A stretch of DNA of 42,144 nucleotides from Euzebyales bacterium (GCA_013695145.1 JACDBB010000070.1:1-42144), one strand, 5' to 3'; numbered from the stretch's first letter, positions 32,190-41,605 are shown. Numbers and translations are program-made. The notes: generated by a model from the sequence alone, not told the origin.

Positions 32190-33658
32190 CCACGGCGATT
32201 CAGCGCGTCGGTGGCCGCCCTGACGCGGCGGTTGCGCTCCAGGGCGGCCGCGTCCAACCGACGTGCGGGCAGCACCTGCGACCCGCGAGCGGACGCCCAG
32301 CGCGTCGCGACCTCGAGCGGGCCATCACCGCGCAGCGCCGCCGCGGCCTGCGCCGCCGCTCCCAGCGTCACCATGTCCTCCCCCCCGGGCCGACCGGACC
32401 CGTCCTCGGTGGCCGGCAGCTCGATCGTCCTGCCGCTCAACCGCGACACCGTCTCCCGCCAGACCCGCCCCCTCGCGCCGCCGCCGATCAGGACCAGCGG
32501 GGCGCCCGCCGCCAGACCGCCCGCGTGCTCGGCCACCCGCTCCAGGGCGTCGAGCAGCGAGACGACGACCCCCTCGTAGGCGGCGCGCAGGACCTGACCG
32601 GCGGTGGTGTCGTGCCGCAGCCCGGTGATGGTGCCGGCAGCCTCGGGCAGGTCCGGGGTGCGCTCACCGTCGAGGTAGGGCAGGACCACGACCTCGCCGC
32701 CGTCCTCCACGGCATCGCGATCCAGGCCGAGCCAGCTCGCGACGCGGTCGACCGCCTGGGTGGCGTTGAGGGTGCAGGCGAGCGGGAGGAACGCGCCGGT
32801 GGCGTCCGCGAACCCGGCGACCACGCCGCTGGGGTCCGCGACACGTCGCGGCGCGACCGCGTACACCGTCCCGGACGTGCCGAGGCTCAGCGCGGCCCTC
32901 CCCGGCTGCAGCGCGAGCCCCAGCGCGGCGGCCATGTTGTCCCCGGTGCCCGGCCCGACCAGTGTGCCGGCGGACAACCCGAGCGCCGCCGCGGCGTCGG
33001 CGCGGACCTCGCCGGCCGTCTCGCTCGGTCCGAGCACCCTCGGCAGCAGCGCGCGGTCCAGGCGCACGCGGTCGAGCTCGAGCACCTCATCGAGGTACTC
33101 CTCGGCCGCCGTGGACCACCAGCCCGTGCCGGACGCGTCGCCGCGGTCGGTCGCGGCCGTCCCGGTCAGGCGGGCGGTCATGTGGTCGTGGGGCAGGTGC
33201 ACCGCGGCGGCGGCGCCCGCGACCGCCGGCTCGGTGCGCCGGAGCCATGCCCAGGTCGTCACCGTGAACGACGCCACGGGGACGACCCCGACGCGCTCGG
33301 CCCACCCCTGAGGCCCGCCGAGCTCGCCACGGAGCGCGGCGGCGTCGTCGGCCGAGCGGGTGTCGTTCCACAGCACGGCGGGACGCAGGGGGCGGCCGTC
33401 GCCGTCCACCACGACGAGGCCGTGCTGCTGACCCGCGACGGACAGGGCGCCCACGTCCCTGGCGCGGCCGGTGGCCGCCAGCGCGGTCCCCAGAGCCTCC
33501 CACCAGTCGTCGGGATCGGTCTGCCTGGCTCCGTCCGCGCCGCTCACCCGGTGCGGCGCACGTCCGGACGCCACCACCGCGCCGTCGTCGGGGTCGGTGA
33601 CGAGCACTTTGGTCGCCTGTGTCGAGCAGTCCACGCCGGCGACCAGCGGTCCGGGCAT
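32186..33658 (-). CDS. xylB: Xylulokinase
   Basis: XylB phosphorylates D-xylulose to xylulose 5-phosphate for the pentose phosphate pathway. The 490-residue FGGY-family kinase has VAGVDCSTQATKVLV (phosphate-1 loop), the SVAGQQHGLVVVD block, WNDTRS, PHDHMTARLTG, DASGTGWWS, GPGTGDNMAAALG, SLGTSGTVYAV (phosphate-2 region) and the C-terminal LIGGGARGRVWRE (adenosine site). ATG at 33658 has AAGGAG 7 bases upstream. It is divergent from xylA across 162 bp, and its stop overlaps that of purH. Confidence 0.95.
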   Translation of the reverse strand: MPGPLVAGVDCSTQATKVLVTDPDDGAVVASGRAPHRVSGADGARQTDPDDWWEALGTALAATGRARDVGALSVAGQQHGLVVVDGDGRPLRPAVLWNDTRSADDAAALRGELGGPQGWAERVGVVPVASFTVTTWAWLRRTEPAVAGAAAAVHLPHDHMTARLTGTAATDRGDASGTGWWSTAAEEYLDEVLELDRVRLDRALLPRVLGPSETAGEVRADAAAALGLSAGTLVGPGTGDNMAAALGLALQPGRAALSLGTSGTVYAVAPRRVADPSGVVAGFADATGAFLPLACTLNATQAVDRVASWLGLDRDAVEDGGEVVVLPYLDGERTPDLPEAAGTITGLRHDTTAGQVLRAAYEGVVVSLLDALERVAEHAGGLAAGAPLVLIGGGARGRVWRETVSRLSGRTIELPATEDGSGRPGGEDMVTLGAAAQAAAALRGDGPLEVATRWASARGSQVLPARRLDAAALERNRRVRAATDALNRRG

Positions 33659-33746
33659 CCCAGGGCTCCTTCGTCGAGTGGTCGCCAGTCTCGCAGCCGG
33701 TGGGCGTTGCCTTCCCGGCGTCGCTCTGGCAGATTCCGCGCAGCGA

Positions 33747-33771
33747 TTCGTTGTGTCACGCGCCTTATTAT
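33747..33771. promoter_or_regulatory. xylB-xylA intergenic control region
   Basis: The 162-bp divergent gap contains TTCGTTGT (33747-33754), which also occurs in inverted form (36346-36353) in the xylF promoter, and TATTAT (33766-33771), a plausible -10 box for xylA in otherwise GC-rich DNA. The shared octamer may be a half-site for the ROK regulator. Confidence 0.4.
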
Positions 33772-33820
33772 CCCCGCACCTCCATCCCGGACGTCCCAGC
33801 CCAGGTCGACAGGAGCCACC

Positions 33821-34990
33821 ATGTCCGACGCCCTGACCCCCGGCCCCGAGCACAAGTTCACCTTCGGGCTGTGGACCGTCGGCCACCCCGGCCACGACCC
33901 CTTCGGCGACCCCGTGCGCCCGCCCATCGACCCCGCGGAGACCGTCAGGCGGCTGGCCGACCTGGGTGTCTGGGGGATCAGCTTCCACGACGACGACCTC
34001 ATCCCGCCGCGCGCCGCGCCCGGCGAGCGTGGACAGGTCCTCAAGCGCTTCCGCAAGGCCCTCGACGAGACCGGCATGGTCGTGTCGATGGCCACCACCA
34101 ACCTCTTCAAGCACCCGGTGTTCAAGGAGGGCGCGTTCACCGCCAACGATCCGCAGGTGCGACGCTACGCCCTCGCAAAGACGCTCAGGGCGATCGACCT
34201 CGGCGCAGACCTCGGCGCGCAGACCTACGTGTTCTGGGGTGGCCGCGAGGGCACCGAGGCGCTGGCCGCCGTGCCGCCGCTGGATGCGCTGGACCGCTAC
34301 CGCGAGGCCATCGACTTCCTCGCCGGGTACGCCACCGACCGCGACTACGGGCTGCGCTTCGCCATCGAGCCGAAGCCCAACGAGCCGCGCGGCGACGCCT
34401 TCCTGCCCACGGTCGGCCACGTGCTGGCGTTCATCTCCTCCCTCGACTATCACGACATGGTCGGCGTCAACCCCGAGGTCGCCCACGAGACGATGGTCGG
34501 CTTGTCGTTCTTCCACGCGGTCGCGCAGGCCATCTGGGCGGGCAAGCTGTACCACGTCGACCTCAACGCCCAGAAGGCCGGCCGCTACGACCAGGACCTG
34601 CGCTTCGGCTCCGAGGGGATCAAGGACACGTTCTTCTTCGTCAAGCTGCTCGAGGACTCCGGCTACGACGGGCCACGCCAGTTCGACGCCAGGCCCTACA
34701 GGACCGAGCGGGACCAGGGGATCTGGGACTTCGCGGCCGGGTGCATGCGCACCTACCTGCTGCTGGCCGAGAAGGCCCGCCAGTTCGACGCCGACCCGCA
34801 GATCGCCGAGGCGCTGGAGGCCGCGAAGGCGCCCCAGCTCGCCGAGCCGACCGTCGGGGCCTACTCGGCGGACGAGGCCGAGCGCCTGAAGTCCGCCGCG
34901 TTCGACGTCGAGGCCCTCGCGGCGCAGACCTACCACAACGACCGCCTCGACCAGCTCGTGATCGAGCTGCTGCTCGGCGTGCGTGGCTGA
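33821..34990 (+). CDS. xylA: Xylose isomerase
   Basis: XylA converts D-xylose to D-xylulose. The 389-residue length and motifs match the short actinobacterial class I enzyme: FTFGLWTVG, GISFHDDDLIPP with the catalytic His and Asp, TNLFKHPVFKEGAFTANDP, YVFWGGREG, FAIEPKPNEPRGD with metal-binding Glu and Lys, VGVNPEVAHETM, KLYHVDLN, and the QFDARPYR metal site. ATG at 33821 has AGGAG 5 bases upstream. It overlaps the downstream ROK regulator gene by 8 bases, so the pair is cotranscribed. Confidence 0.97.
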   Translation: MSDALTPGPEHKFTFGLWTVGHPGHDPFGDPVRPPIDPAETVRRLADLGVWGISFHDDDLIPPRAAPGERGQVLKRFRKALDETGMVVSMATTNLFKHPVFKEGAFTANDPQVRRYALAKTLRAIDLGADLGAQTYVFWGGREGTEALAAVPPLDALDRYREAIDFLAGYATDRDYGLRFAIEPKPNEPRGDAFLPTVGHVLAFISSLDYHDMVGVNPEVAHETMVGLSFFHAVAQAIWAGKLYHVDLNAQKAGRYDQDLRFGSEGIKDTFFFVKLLEDSGYDGPRQFDARPYRTERDQGIWDFAAGCMRTYLLLAEKARQFDADPQIAEALEAAKAPQLAEPTVGAYSADEAERLKSAAFDVEALAAQTYHNDRLDQLVIELLLGVRG

Positions 34991-36272
34991 GCGCGCGCGG
35001 CGGGACGACCGGCGGAGGCGCGCGACGCCCGCCGGTCAGCGCACCGTCCGCGCCCACAACCTCGCGCTCGTCGCCGGACATGTCGCCAGGGCGGGTCCGG
35101 CGTCGCGCGCGCGCATGGCCGGTGCCACGGGGCTCAACAAGACCACCGTCTCGAGCCTCGTCGCCGAGCTGATCGCCCGCGGTGTGCTGCGCGAGACCGA
35201 CCTCGAGCGCCCCGGCGCCGTCGGCCGCCCCGCCGTCCGCCTGGAGCTCGACGACCGCCGCTGGGTGGGGCTTGGCCTGGAGGTCAACGTCAGCCACGTG
35301 GGCCTGTGCGTCCGCGACCTGCGCGGCGAGGTCCGCCACGAGGTTCTGGTGCGCCGCGACAACCGAGACGCCGACGTCGACGTCACGCTGGCGGACGTGG
35401 CGGGGCTGGCCGCCGACGCGCTGCGTCCGCTGCGCGCTGCCGGCATGCGGTGCGCCGGCGCGACCCTCGCGGTCCCCGGTCTGGTCGACGCCGCGGCCGG
35501 ACGCCTCGCGGTCGCGCCGAACCTCGGCTGGGACGACGTCGCGGTCGGGCGGCGGCTGCACGCGGCGCTCGGCGCGCCGGCGTTCGAGATCCTGGTGGAC
35601 AACGAGGCGAACCTCGGCGCGCTCGCGGAGCACTGGGACGGTGCGGCCGCTGATCGGGACGACGTGATCTACGTCTCCGCCGACATCGGCGTCGGCGGCG
35701 GGATCATCGTCGGGGGCGAGCTGCAGCGCGGCGCGCTGGGGTTCGGCGGCGAGTTCGGCCACATCCCCGTCGAGCCCGACGGGCTGCCGTGCGCGTGCGG
35801 GCGCACCGGCTGCCTGGAGACGCGGATCGGCCAGTCGGCGCTGCTCGCGAGGGTCGGCCGTGACCCTTCGGAGGCACTCAGCGGAGCCGACCCGCGCTGG
35901 CCGGTCGTCGACCTCGCCGCGCAAGCGGCGGCCGGCGACCCGCTCGTGCTGGAGGCGCTGGAGGAGGCCGGCCGCTGGTTGGGGTTCGCCCTGGCGGGTG
36001 CCGCCAACCTGCTGAACCCGACGACCGTCGTGCTGGGCGGCTTCCTCGGCCTGCTGGGTGACTGGCTCGTAGCACCCGTCCGTGACGAGCTTGCCCGCCG
36101 GGTGATCGGCGCCGACCGTTCGGCGGTCGAGGTGCGCGTGTCCACCTTCGGCCTGCTCGCAGCGGTGCGAGGCGGCGCGGCCGTCGCGATCCGGGGGCTG
36201 CTCGCCGACCCGGAGCGCACCGATCGCCTCGAGCGGGCCACCGGCGCCGTCATGCTCGGCGCCGGCGGGTGA
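34983..36272 (+). CDS. xylR: ROK-family transcriptional regulator, probably XylR
   Basis: The 429-residue protein has an N-terminal winged helix (RARMAGATGLNKTTVSSLVAELIARGVL, residues about 37-64) and a C-terminal ROK sugar-kinase-like domain. The ROK zinc site is visible as GHIPVEPDGLPCACGRTGCLE, with VSADIGVGGGIIVGGEL as phosphate loop and LNPTTVVLGG near the end. Its GTG start overlaps xylA by 8 bases, and xylFGH follow about 100 bp later, so it most likely represses the xylose genes until xylose binds. The N-terminal 20 residues are very Arg-rich. Confidence 0.9.
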   Translation: MAERARRDDRRRRATPAGQRTVRAHNLALVAGHVARAGPASRARMAGATGLNKTTVSSLVAELIARGVLRETDLERPGAVGRPAVRLELDDRRWVGLGLEVNVSHVGLCVRDLRGEVRHEVLVRRDNRDADVDVTLADVAGLAADALRPLRAAGMRCAGATLAVPGLVDAAAGRLAVAPNLGWDDVAVGRRLHAALGAPAFEILVDNEANLGALAEHWDGAAADRDDVIYVSADIGVGGGIIVGGELQRGALGFGGEFGHIPVEPDGLPCACGRTGCLETRIGQSALLARVGRDPSEALSGADPRWPVVDLAAQAAAGDPLVLEALEEAGRWLGFALAGAANLLNPTTVVLGGFLGLLGDWLVAPVRDELARRVIGADRSAVEVRVSTFGLLAAVRGGAAVAIRGLLADPERTDRLERATGAVMLGAGG

Positions 36273-36305
36273 CCGACCGCCTCCGACCGCCTCCGACCGA
36301 AGTCG

Positions 36306-36349
36306 TTGACGCGGACGGCTCCGCGCCCTTAGTTTGTTGGGAACGACAA
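36306..36349 (+). promoter_or_regulatory. xylF promoter with overlapping operator candidate
   Basis: A -35 box TTGACG (36306-36311) and -10 box TAGTTT (36330-36335) are 18 bp apart. Directly at the expected start of transcription lies the inverted repeat TTGTTG-GGAA-CGACAA (36334-36349, 5 of 6 pairs). A repressor bound there would block initiation; the ROK regulator encoded just upstream is the natural candidate. The xylF ribosome site GGGAGGAG (36359-36366) follows. Confidence 0.6.
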
Positions 36350-36372
36350 CGAAAGCGCGGGAGGAGATGATC

Positions 36373-37596
36373 ATGACCCGACTCTGGTTGGTTCGCATCC
36401 TGGGGCTGGTGCTGTCGGCGGCCCTGCTGCTCGCCGCGTGCGGCGGCACTGACGATGACGCCGCGGGCGACGCCGCCGGCGACGACGACGCCGCGACGGC
36501 GGCCGACGACCCGGCCACCGGCGCTGACGACGCCGCGACCGACGATGTCGCCACGGACGCCGCCGCCGGCGGGGACGAGACCGAGGGGGCCAGCGCCGGC
36601 GGCGAGGGTCTCATCGCGGTCCTCCTGCCCGACAGCGCGAGCTCGGCGCGCTGGGAGAGCGACGACCGCCGCTTCTTCGAGGCGGCGTTCGAGGATGCGG
36701 GCCTGACAGGCGACGATTACCAGATCCTCAACGCCGAGGGCGACGCGTCGAACCAGCAGTCGCAGGCGGAGCAGGCCATCACCAACGGCGCCACGGTGCT
36801 GCTGCTGGTCAACCTCGACTCCGGCAGCGGCGCGACGATCATCGACAACGCCAAGGCCCAGGACGTGGCGGTCATCGACTACGACCGCCTGACGCTGGAC
36901 GGCGACGCCGACTACTACGTGAGCTTCGACAACGAGGCCGTCGGGCGCCTGCAGGGCGAGACGCTCGTCGAGTGCGTCGAGGAGGCCGGGATCGAGAGCC
37001 CCGCCGTCGCGGTGCTGAACGGCTCGCCGACGGACAACAACGCCACGCTGTTCAAGAACGGCTACGACAGCGTGCTCAACCCGCTGTTCGAGTCCGGCGA
37101 CTGGACCGAGGTCGACGACCAGAGCGTCCCCGACTGGGACAACCAGCAGGCGCTGGTCATCTTCGAGCAGATGCTGACCGCCGCGGGCGGCGAGATCGAC
37201 GCGGTGCTGGCCGCCAACGACGGCCTGGGCAACGCGGCCATCCAGGCGCTGCGCAGCGCCGGCCTGGACGGCATCCCGGTGACGGGGCAGGACGCCACGG
37301 CCGAGGGCATGCAGAACATCGTCCTCGGCGACCAGTGCATGACCGTGTACAAGGCCATCCGGGACGAGGCCCAGGCCGCCGCCGAGCTGGCCGTGGCGCT
37401 GCGCAACGGCGAGCAGCCGGAGACCACCGCCACCGTCGACAACGGCTCCAAGGAGGTCGACAGCGTCCTCCTCGAGCCCGTCGCGGTGACGATCGACAAC
37501 ATCAACGAGACGGTGATCTCCGACGAGTTCCGCACCGTCGAGGAGATCTGCGCCGGCGACGCCGCCGAGAGCGAGTGGTGCCAGGAGAACGGCTGA
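36373..37596 (+). CDS. xylF: D-xylose ABC transporter, substrate-binding lipoprotein
   Basis: The 407-residue lipoprotein has a signal ending LLLAAC with Cys23 as lipid anchor. About 50 residues of Asp/Ala/Thr-rich low-complexity linker follow, then the two-lobed periplasmic-binding fold. The segment VIDYDRLTLDGDADYYVSFDNEAVGRLQGE is characteristic of XylF, as are LAANDGLGNAAIQAL and GIPVTGQDATAEGMQNIV. ATG at 36373 is preferred over ATG 36367, because GGGAGGAG ends 6 bases before it. It begins the xylFGH operon under a promoter with an operator-like palindrome. Confidence 0.93.
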   Translation: MTRLWLVRILGLVLSAALLLAACGGTDDDAAGDAAGDDDAATAADDPATGADDAATDDVATDAAAGGDETEGASAGGEGLIAVLLPDSASSARWESDDRRFFEAAFEDAGLTGDDYQILNAEGDASNQQSQAEQAITNGATVLLLVNLDSGSGATIIDNAKAQDVAVIDYDRLTLDGDADYYVSFDNEAVGRLQGETLVECVEEAGIESPAVAVLNGSPTDNNATLFKNGYDSVLNPLFESGDWTEVDDQSVPDWDNQQALVIFEQMLTAAGGEIDAVLAANDGLGNAAIQALRSAGLDGIPVTGQDATAEGMQNIVLGDQCMTVYKAIRDEAQAAAELAVALRNGEQPETTATVDNGSKEVDSVLLEPVAVTIDNINETVISDEFRTVEEICAGDAAESEWCQENG

Positions 37597-37603
37597 CGGG
37601 TCC

Positions 37604-38386
37604 ATGGCCGTGGCTGCCGACCCGCCCATCCTCGCGCTGCGAGGCGTCTCAAAGCGCTTCGGCGCCGTCCGGGCGCTGACCCGGGTCGACCTCGACCTGC
37701 AAGCTGGGGAGGTGGTCGCCCTCGTCGGCGACAACGGCGCCGGCAAGTCCACGCTCATCAAGAGCGTCGCCGGCATCCACCCGTTCGACGAGGGCGAGGT
37801 CCGCTTCGACGGTGAGCCCGTGCGCATCACCCATCCCAAGGACGCCGCCGACCTCGGCATCGAGGTCGTGTACCAGGATCTCGCCCTGGCCGACAACCTG
37901 GACGTCGTCCAGAACATGTACCTCGGTCGCGAGCGCCACAAGGCGCTCGGCGTCCTCGACGAGGAGTCGATGGAGCGCAGCGCCCGCGAGACGATGACCG
38001 CCCTCGCCGTCACCACCCTCGGGTCGGTCCGCCAGGTCGTCGCTGGCCTGTCCGGCGGTCAGCGGCAGTCGGTGGCGGTCGCCAAGGCGGTGATGTGGAA
38101 CTCGCGCGTGGTGATCCTCGACGAGCCGACCGCCGCCCTGGGCGTCGCGCAGACCCACCAGGTGCTGCAGCTCGTCCGCCGCCTGGGGGACCGTGGGCTG
38201 GCGGTGCTGCTCGTGAGTCACAACCTGCACGACGTGTTCGAGGTGGCCGACCGGATCGCGGTGCTGCGGCTGGGTCAGAAGGTCGCCGATCTGCGGGCCG
38301 ACGCGACCTCGCAGCAGGAGGTCGTGGAGGCGATCACCGCCGGTGAGCTGGCCGACGCGGCGGGGACGGAGGTGGACGCGTCGTGA
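37604..38386 (+). CDS. xylG: Sugar ABC transporter ATP-binding protein, single-domain
   Basis: The 260-residue ATPase powers the xylose importer. It has Walker A GDNGAGKST (about 47-55), a Q-loop in EVVYQDLALADNLDVVQNMYLGRE, signature LSGGQRQSVAVAKAV, Walker B VVILDEPTAALGVAQ and H-loop LLVSHNLHDV. It holds only one ATP-binding cassette, about half the length of E. coli XylG, so two copies must pair in the transporter, as in FrcA-like systems. ATG at 37604 is 7 bases after xylF, and its stop overlaps the permease start by GTGA. Confidence 0.92.
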   Translation: MAVAADPPILALRGVSKRFGAVRALTRVDLDLQAGEVVALVGDNGAGKSTLIKSVAGIHPFDEGEVRFDGEPVRITHPKDAADLGIEVVYQDLALADNLDVVQNMYLGRERHKALGVLDEESMERSARETMTALAVTTLGSVRQVVAGLSGGQRQSVAVAKAVMWNSRVVILDEPTAALGVAQTHQVLQLVRRLGDRGLAVLLVSHNLHDVFEVADRIAVLRLGQKVADLRADATSQQEVVEAITAGELADAAGTEVDAS

Positions 38387-39636
38387 CGGAGACCGAGCCG
38401 CGCACGCCGCCGCAGGCGGCGCCGGGCACTGGCGGGGTCAGCCCGGCCGCCGGCGCCGCGACCCTCTCCGGTCACCTCAAGGGATACCTGCGCCGGCTGG
38501 CCAGCGGCGACCTCGGACGCCTGCCGATCGTGGTCGGTCTGCTGCTGATCGGCGTCATCTTCACGTCGCTGAACAACGCCTTCATCAGCCCGGTCAACTT
38601 CACGAACCTGATCGTGCAGATGTCGCCGCTGGTGGTGATCGCCGCGGGTGTGGTGTTCGTCCTGCTGATCGCGGAGGTCGACCTGTCCGTCGGCTACGTG
38701 AGCGGGGTCGCGGCCGTGGTCGTCGCCCGACTGCTGACCGAGAACGGCTGGCCGGTGGTGACCGCTGTGGCGCTGGTGGTGCTCACGGGGCTGTCGATCG
38801 GCTGGCTGCAGGGCGTCCTGGTGGCCAAGGTCGGGCTGCCGTCCCTGGTGGTGACCCTCGCGGGGCTCGTGGGCTGGAACGGGTTGGTGCTGGTGCTGAT
38901 CGCCGGGCGGGGGACCGTGACGATCTCCAGCCCGTTCGTCGTCGGCATCACCAACGCCTATCTCTCCGCGACGGTCGCCTACGGGGTCATGGCGGCGTTC
39001 GTCGCGGTGTACGCGGTCGTGCAACTGCAGCGCAGGGCGGCACGCACCAGAGCGGACCTGCCCGTGGTGCCGATGACGGTCATCGTCACGCGCACGGCCG
39101 GGGTCGCGGCGCTCGGCTTCGGCGCGGTGTTCTACGCGTCGCTGGGCCGCGGGTTCCCGCTGATCGGCGTCGTGCTCCTCGTCGTGATCGCGGCGTTCAC
39201 GTTCGTGCTCGAGCGCACGTCGTTCGGCCGGCATGTGCTGGCCATCGGCGGCAACCGCGAGGCGGCGCGGCGGGCGGGCATCAACGTGGACCGCATCCGG
39301 ATCATCTGCTTCATGATCTCGGCCACGATGGCGTCGCTCGGCGGCCTGGTGTTCGCGTCGCGGCTGCGGTCGGTCGACACGAACGCCGGCGGCGGCCAGA
39401 TCGAGCTCAACGCGATCGCCGCGGTGGTGATCGGCGGCACCAGCCTGTTCGGCGGCCACGGCAAGATCTCCAGCGCCCTGTTCGGTGCCCTGGTGATCCA
39501 GGGCGTGGACAACGGCATGGGCCTGCTGGGCCTGAGCTCCGGCGCCAAGTTCCTGGTCACCGGCTTCGTCCTGCTGGTCGCCGTGCTGGTCGACTCGGTC
39601 GCCCGCCGCGGCCGCACCCGCTCCGGCCTGGCGTAG
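38383..39636 (+). CDS. xylH: Sugar ABC transporter permease
   Basis: The 417-residue protein is the membrane part of the xylose importer (BPD_transp_2 type) with about ten hydrophobic segments from residue 46 on. Family landmarks are FTNLIVQMSPLVVIAAGVVFVLLIAEVDLSVGYVSG, GLPSLVVTLAGL, VLAIGGNREAARRAGINVDR (the ATPase-facing loop) and NAIAAVVIGGTSLFGGHGKI near the C-terminus. GTG at 38383 overlaps xylG. The first 40 residues are a Pro/Ala-rich cytoplasmic tail. It ends 28 bp from the convergent S9 peptidase gene. Confidence 0.93.
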   Translation: MTETEPRTPPQAAPGTGGVSPAAGAATLSGHLKGYLRRLASGDLGRLPIVVGLLLIGVIFTSLNNAFISPVNFTNLIVQMSPLVVIAAGVVFVLLIAEVDLSVGYVSGVAAVVVARLLTENGWPVVTAVALVVLTGLSIGWLQGVLVAKVGLPSLVVTLAGLVGWNGLVLVLIAGRGTVTISSPFVVGITNAYLSATVAYGVMAAFVAVYAVVQLQRRAARTRADLPVVPMTVIVTRTAGVAALGFGAVFYASLGRGFPLIGVVLLVVIAAFTFVLERTSFGRHVLAIGGNREAARRAGINVDRIRIICFMISATMASLGGLVFASRLRSVDTNAGGGQIELNAIAAVVIGGTSLFGGHGKISSALFGALVIQGVDNGMGLLGLSSGAKFLVTGFVLLVAVLVDSVARRGRTRSGLA

Positions 39637-39664
39637 CGCTCGCAGGCGCGCGGCGCAGTGTGGA

Positions 39665-41605
39665 TCAGGCCGCGGAGTCGCTGGTGGGCAGGTGGCGTCG
39701 CCACCAGTCGAGGATCGCCTCGAAGCGGGCGACGCGGTGGCTGGGCAGGCCCGAGCGGGACAGCTCGTGGCCCTCGCCGGGGAACAGCAGCATCTCGGTC
39801 TCCACACCGTTGCGCTTGAGGCGCTCGAACAGTCGCTGGGCCTGCTCCAGCGGGCAGCGCAAGTCCTGCTCGGAGTGGATGATCATCACCGGCGTCGAGA
39901 TGTCGTCGACGTAGGTGAACGGGCTCTGGGCCGCGAGCCGCGCCGGGTCGTCGCCGGCGTACAGGTCGCCGAACGAGGCGCCGATGTCGCTGGACCCCGC
40001 GAAGCTGTCCCACGCGGTGAGGGACCGCTCGCTGATCGCCGCGACGAAGCGGTCGGAGTGCCCGACGAGCCAGGTGGTCATGAACCCGCCGTAGGAGCCG
40101 CCCATCACCCCAACCCGGTCGGCGTCGAGGTCGGGGTCCTCCAGCGCCGCGTCGAGCAGCGCTGTGAGGTCGGCACAGTCGCGGTCGCCCATGGCGTGCA
40201 CGATCGCGCGCCCATGCGCCTCGCCGTAGCCCTGCGAGCCGCGCGGGTTGCCCATCACGACGGCGTACCCGGCGCCCGCGTAGACCTGCGCCTCGTCGAA
40301 GAGCGTCAGCCCGTACTGGGTGAACGGGCCACCGTGGATGGATAGCAGCACCGGGAACGGCCCGCACCCCGCCGGCTTGACGGTCCAGCCGTGGACCTCG
40401 TAGCCGTCGTCGGCCTTGGTGGCCAGCTCCTCCATGGGGCGCAGGTTGACCGCGCGGGCGAGCTCGTCGCCCACGTGGGTGAGCGGCGCGAGGTGGCCGT
40501 CGTCGACGCGGCACAGCTCGCCCGCGGACACCTCGGTCGAGGTGACCACGACCGTGACGCCGCTGGCGCGCGCGTAACCCTGAACCGTCCGGGGCCCGTC
40601 GACGATCGGCTGCGCGTCGCCGCCGTCGAGCGGGAAGGCGCACAGCTCCACCGTCCCCCGGTGCAGCCGGATCGTGGTGACGGCCCGGTCGTCGGCCAGG
40701 AGCGGCAGGTCGCCGGACGCGTGCGGGTTGGACACGTCGTGCGCCTCGGCGTCGGTCAGTCGCCGCGGCTCGCCCGAGCCGTCGGCGGGGATCCGCCAGA
40801 TGCCGGTGTTGCGCCCGACGATGTCGCGGCGGTGGCCGTGGGCGGTGAACACGATCGTCGCGCCGTCCGGCGTGTAGGCGGGTCGGGCGACGGGGCTGAA
40901 CGTGCGGGTCAGCTGCCGGGGGTCGCCGCCTTGGGCAGGGACGACGAACAGGTCGCTGGCGTGGATCGTGTCCCGCTCGTCGTGCCGCGCGGAAACGAAC
41001 GCGACGCTGCGGCCGTCGTGGCTCCACGCGGGGTCGCCGTGGTCGAAGTCGCCGCGGGTGAGCTGCCCGCCCTGTGCGTCCTCCTCGAGCGCGTCCACGA
41101 CGAACACGTGCGGCCGGCGGTCCGTCGTCCAGCCGAGCCCGTCGAGGCGGTACTTGCGGGTCGTGATCCGCCGGGGCGGCTCCTTCTCGGGCGTGATCTT
41201 CTCGTCCGTGCCGTAGCGGCCATCCTCTGGCACGCGGGCGACGTAGGCGATCCGCGTCGAGTCCGGGCTCCAGGCGATCGCGCTGGCGCCGAGCTTGTGC
41301 TCGCCCACCTGGCGCGGCTCGCCCCCGTCGGCCGGCATGACGTGCAGCTGGGGCGGGTCGTCGTCCGTCGCGCGCAGGAAGGCGATCCAGCTGCCGTCCG
41401 GCGAGAACCGGGGCGAGGTGTCGCGGGGGCCGCGGGTCAGCCGCCGCGCGGGGGCGGAGCCATCGGTGGGGACAGCCCACAGATCGCTGCGGTAGACGTC
41501 CTCGGACAGGTCGATGCGGGTCAGGGTGAACACCGCGAGGCGGCCGTCGGGGGACAGGGTCGGGTCGGATGGTGTGCGCAGGCGCGCCAAGTCGTCAGTT
41601 CGCAT
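39665..41605 (-). CDS. S9-family prolyl-oligopeptidase/acylaminoacyl-peptidase
   Basis: The 646-residue protein has an N-terminal beta-propeller built from TolB/WD40-like repeats (PTLSPDGRLAVFTLTRID, SPRFSPDGSWIAFLRA, DPAWSHDGRSVAFVSARHD, RPAYTPDGATIVFTAHG). A C-terminal alpha/beta hydrolase begins near PFPVLLSIHGGPFTQYG. The catalytic Ser is in VGVMGGSYGGFMTTWL, the Asp in IHSEQDLRCP and the His in PGEGHELSRSG. Such enzymes remove acylated or unmodified residues from short peptides; no signal peptide is visible, so it is likely cytoplasmic. ATG at 41605 was chosen because homologous sequence (MRTDDLARLRTPSDPTLSPDG) starts there and a -10 box lies 8 bases upstream. Confidence 0.93.
   Translation of the reverse strand: MRTDDLARLRTPSDPTLSPDGRLAVFTLTRIDLSEDVYRSDLWAVPTDGSAPARRLTRGPRDTSPRFSPDGSWIAFLRATDDDPPQLHVMPADGGEPRQVGEHKLGASAIAWSPDSTRIAYVARVPEDGRYGTDEKITPEKEPPRRITTRKYRLDGLGWTTDRRPHVFVVDALEEDAQGGQLTRGDFDHGDPAWSHDGRSVAFVSARHDERDTIHASDLFVVPAQGGDPRQLTRTFSPVARPAYTPDGATIVFTAHGHRRDIVGRNTGIWRIPADGSGEPRRLTDAEAHDVSNPHASGDLPLLADDRAVTTIRLHRGTVELCAFPLDGGDAQPIVDGPRTVQGYARASGVTVVVTSTEVSAGELCRVDDGHLAPLTHVGDELARAVNLRPMEELATKADDGYEVHGWTVKPAGCGPFPVLLSIHGGPFTQYGLTLFDEAQVYAGAGYAVVMGNPRGSQGYGEAHGRAIVHAMGDRDCADLTALLDAALEDPDLDADRVGVMGGSYGGFMTTWLVGHSDRFVAAISERSLTAWDSFAGSSDIGASFGDLYAGDDPARLAAQSPFTYVDDISTPVMIIHSEQDLRCPLEQAQRLFERLKRNGVETEMLLFPGEGHELSRSGLPSHRVARFEAILDWWRRHLPTSDSAA

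Noticed and set aside
33659-34936. Upstream extension of the xylB frame through the xylA region
   Set aside because: It is antisense to xylA; xylB has a good ribosome site and the FGGY N-terminus at 33658.
36430-36610. GC-rich Asp/Ala repeat coding region in xylF as a repeat element
   Set aside because: It codes the flexible linker after the lipid anchor, common in actinobacterial lipoproteins; codons vary and no exact tandem unit is present.
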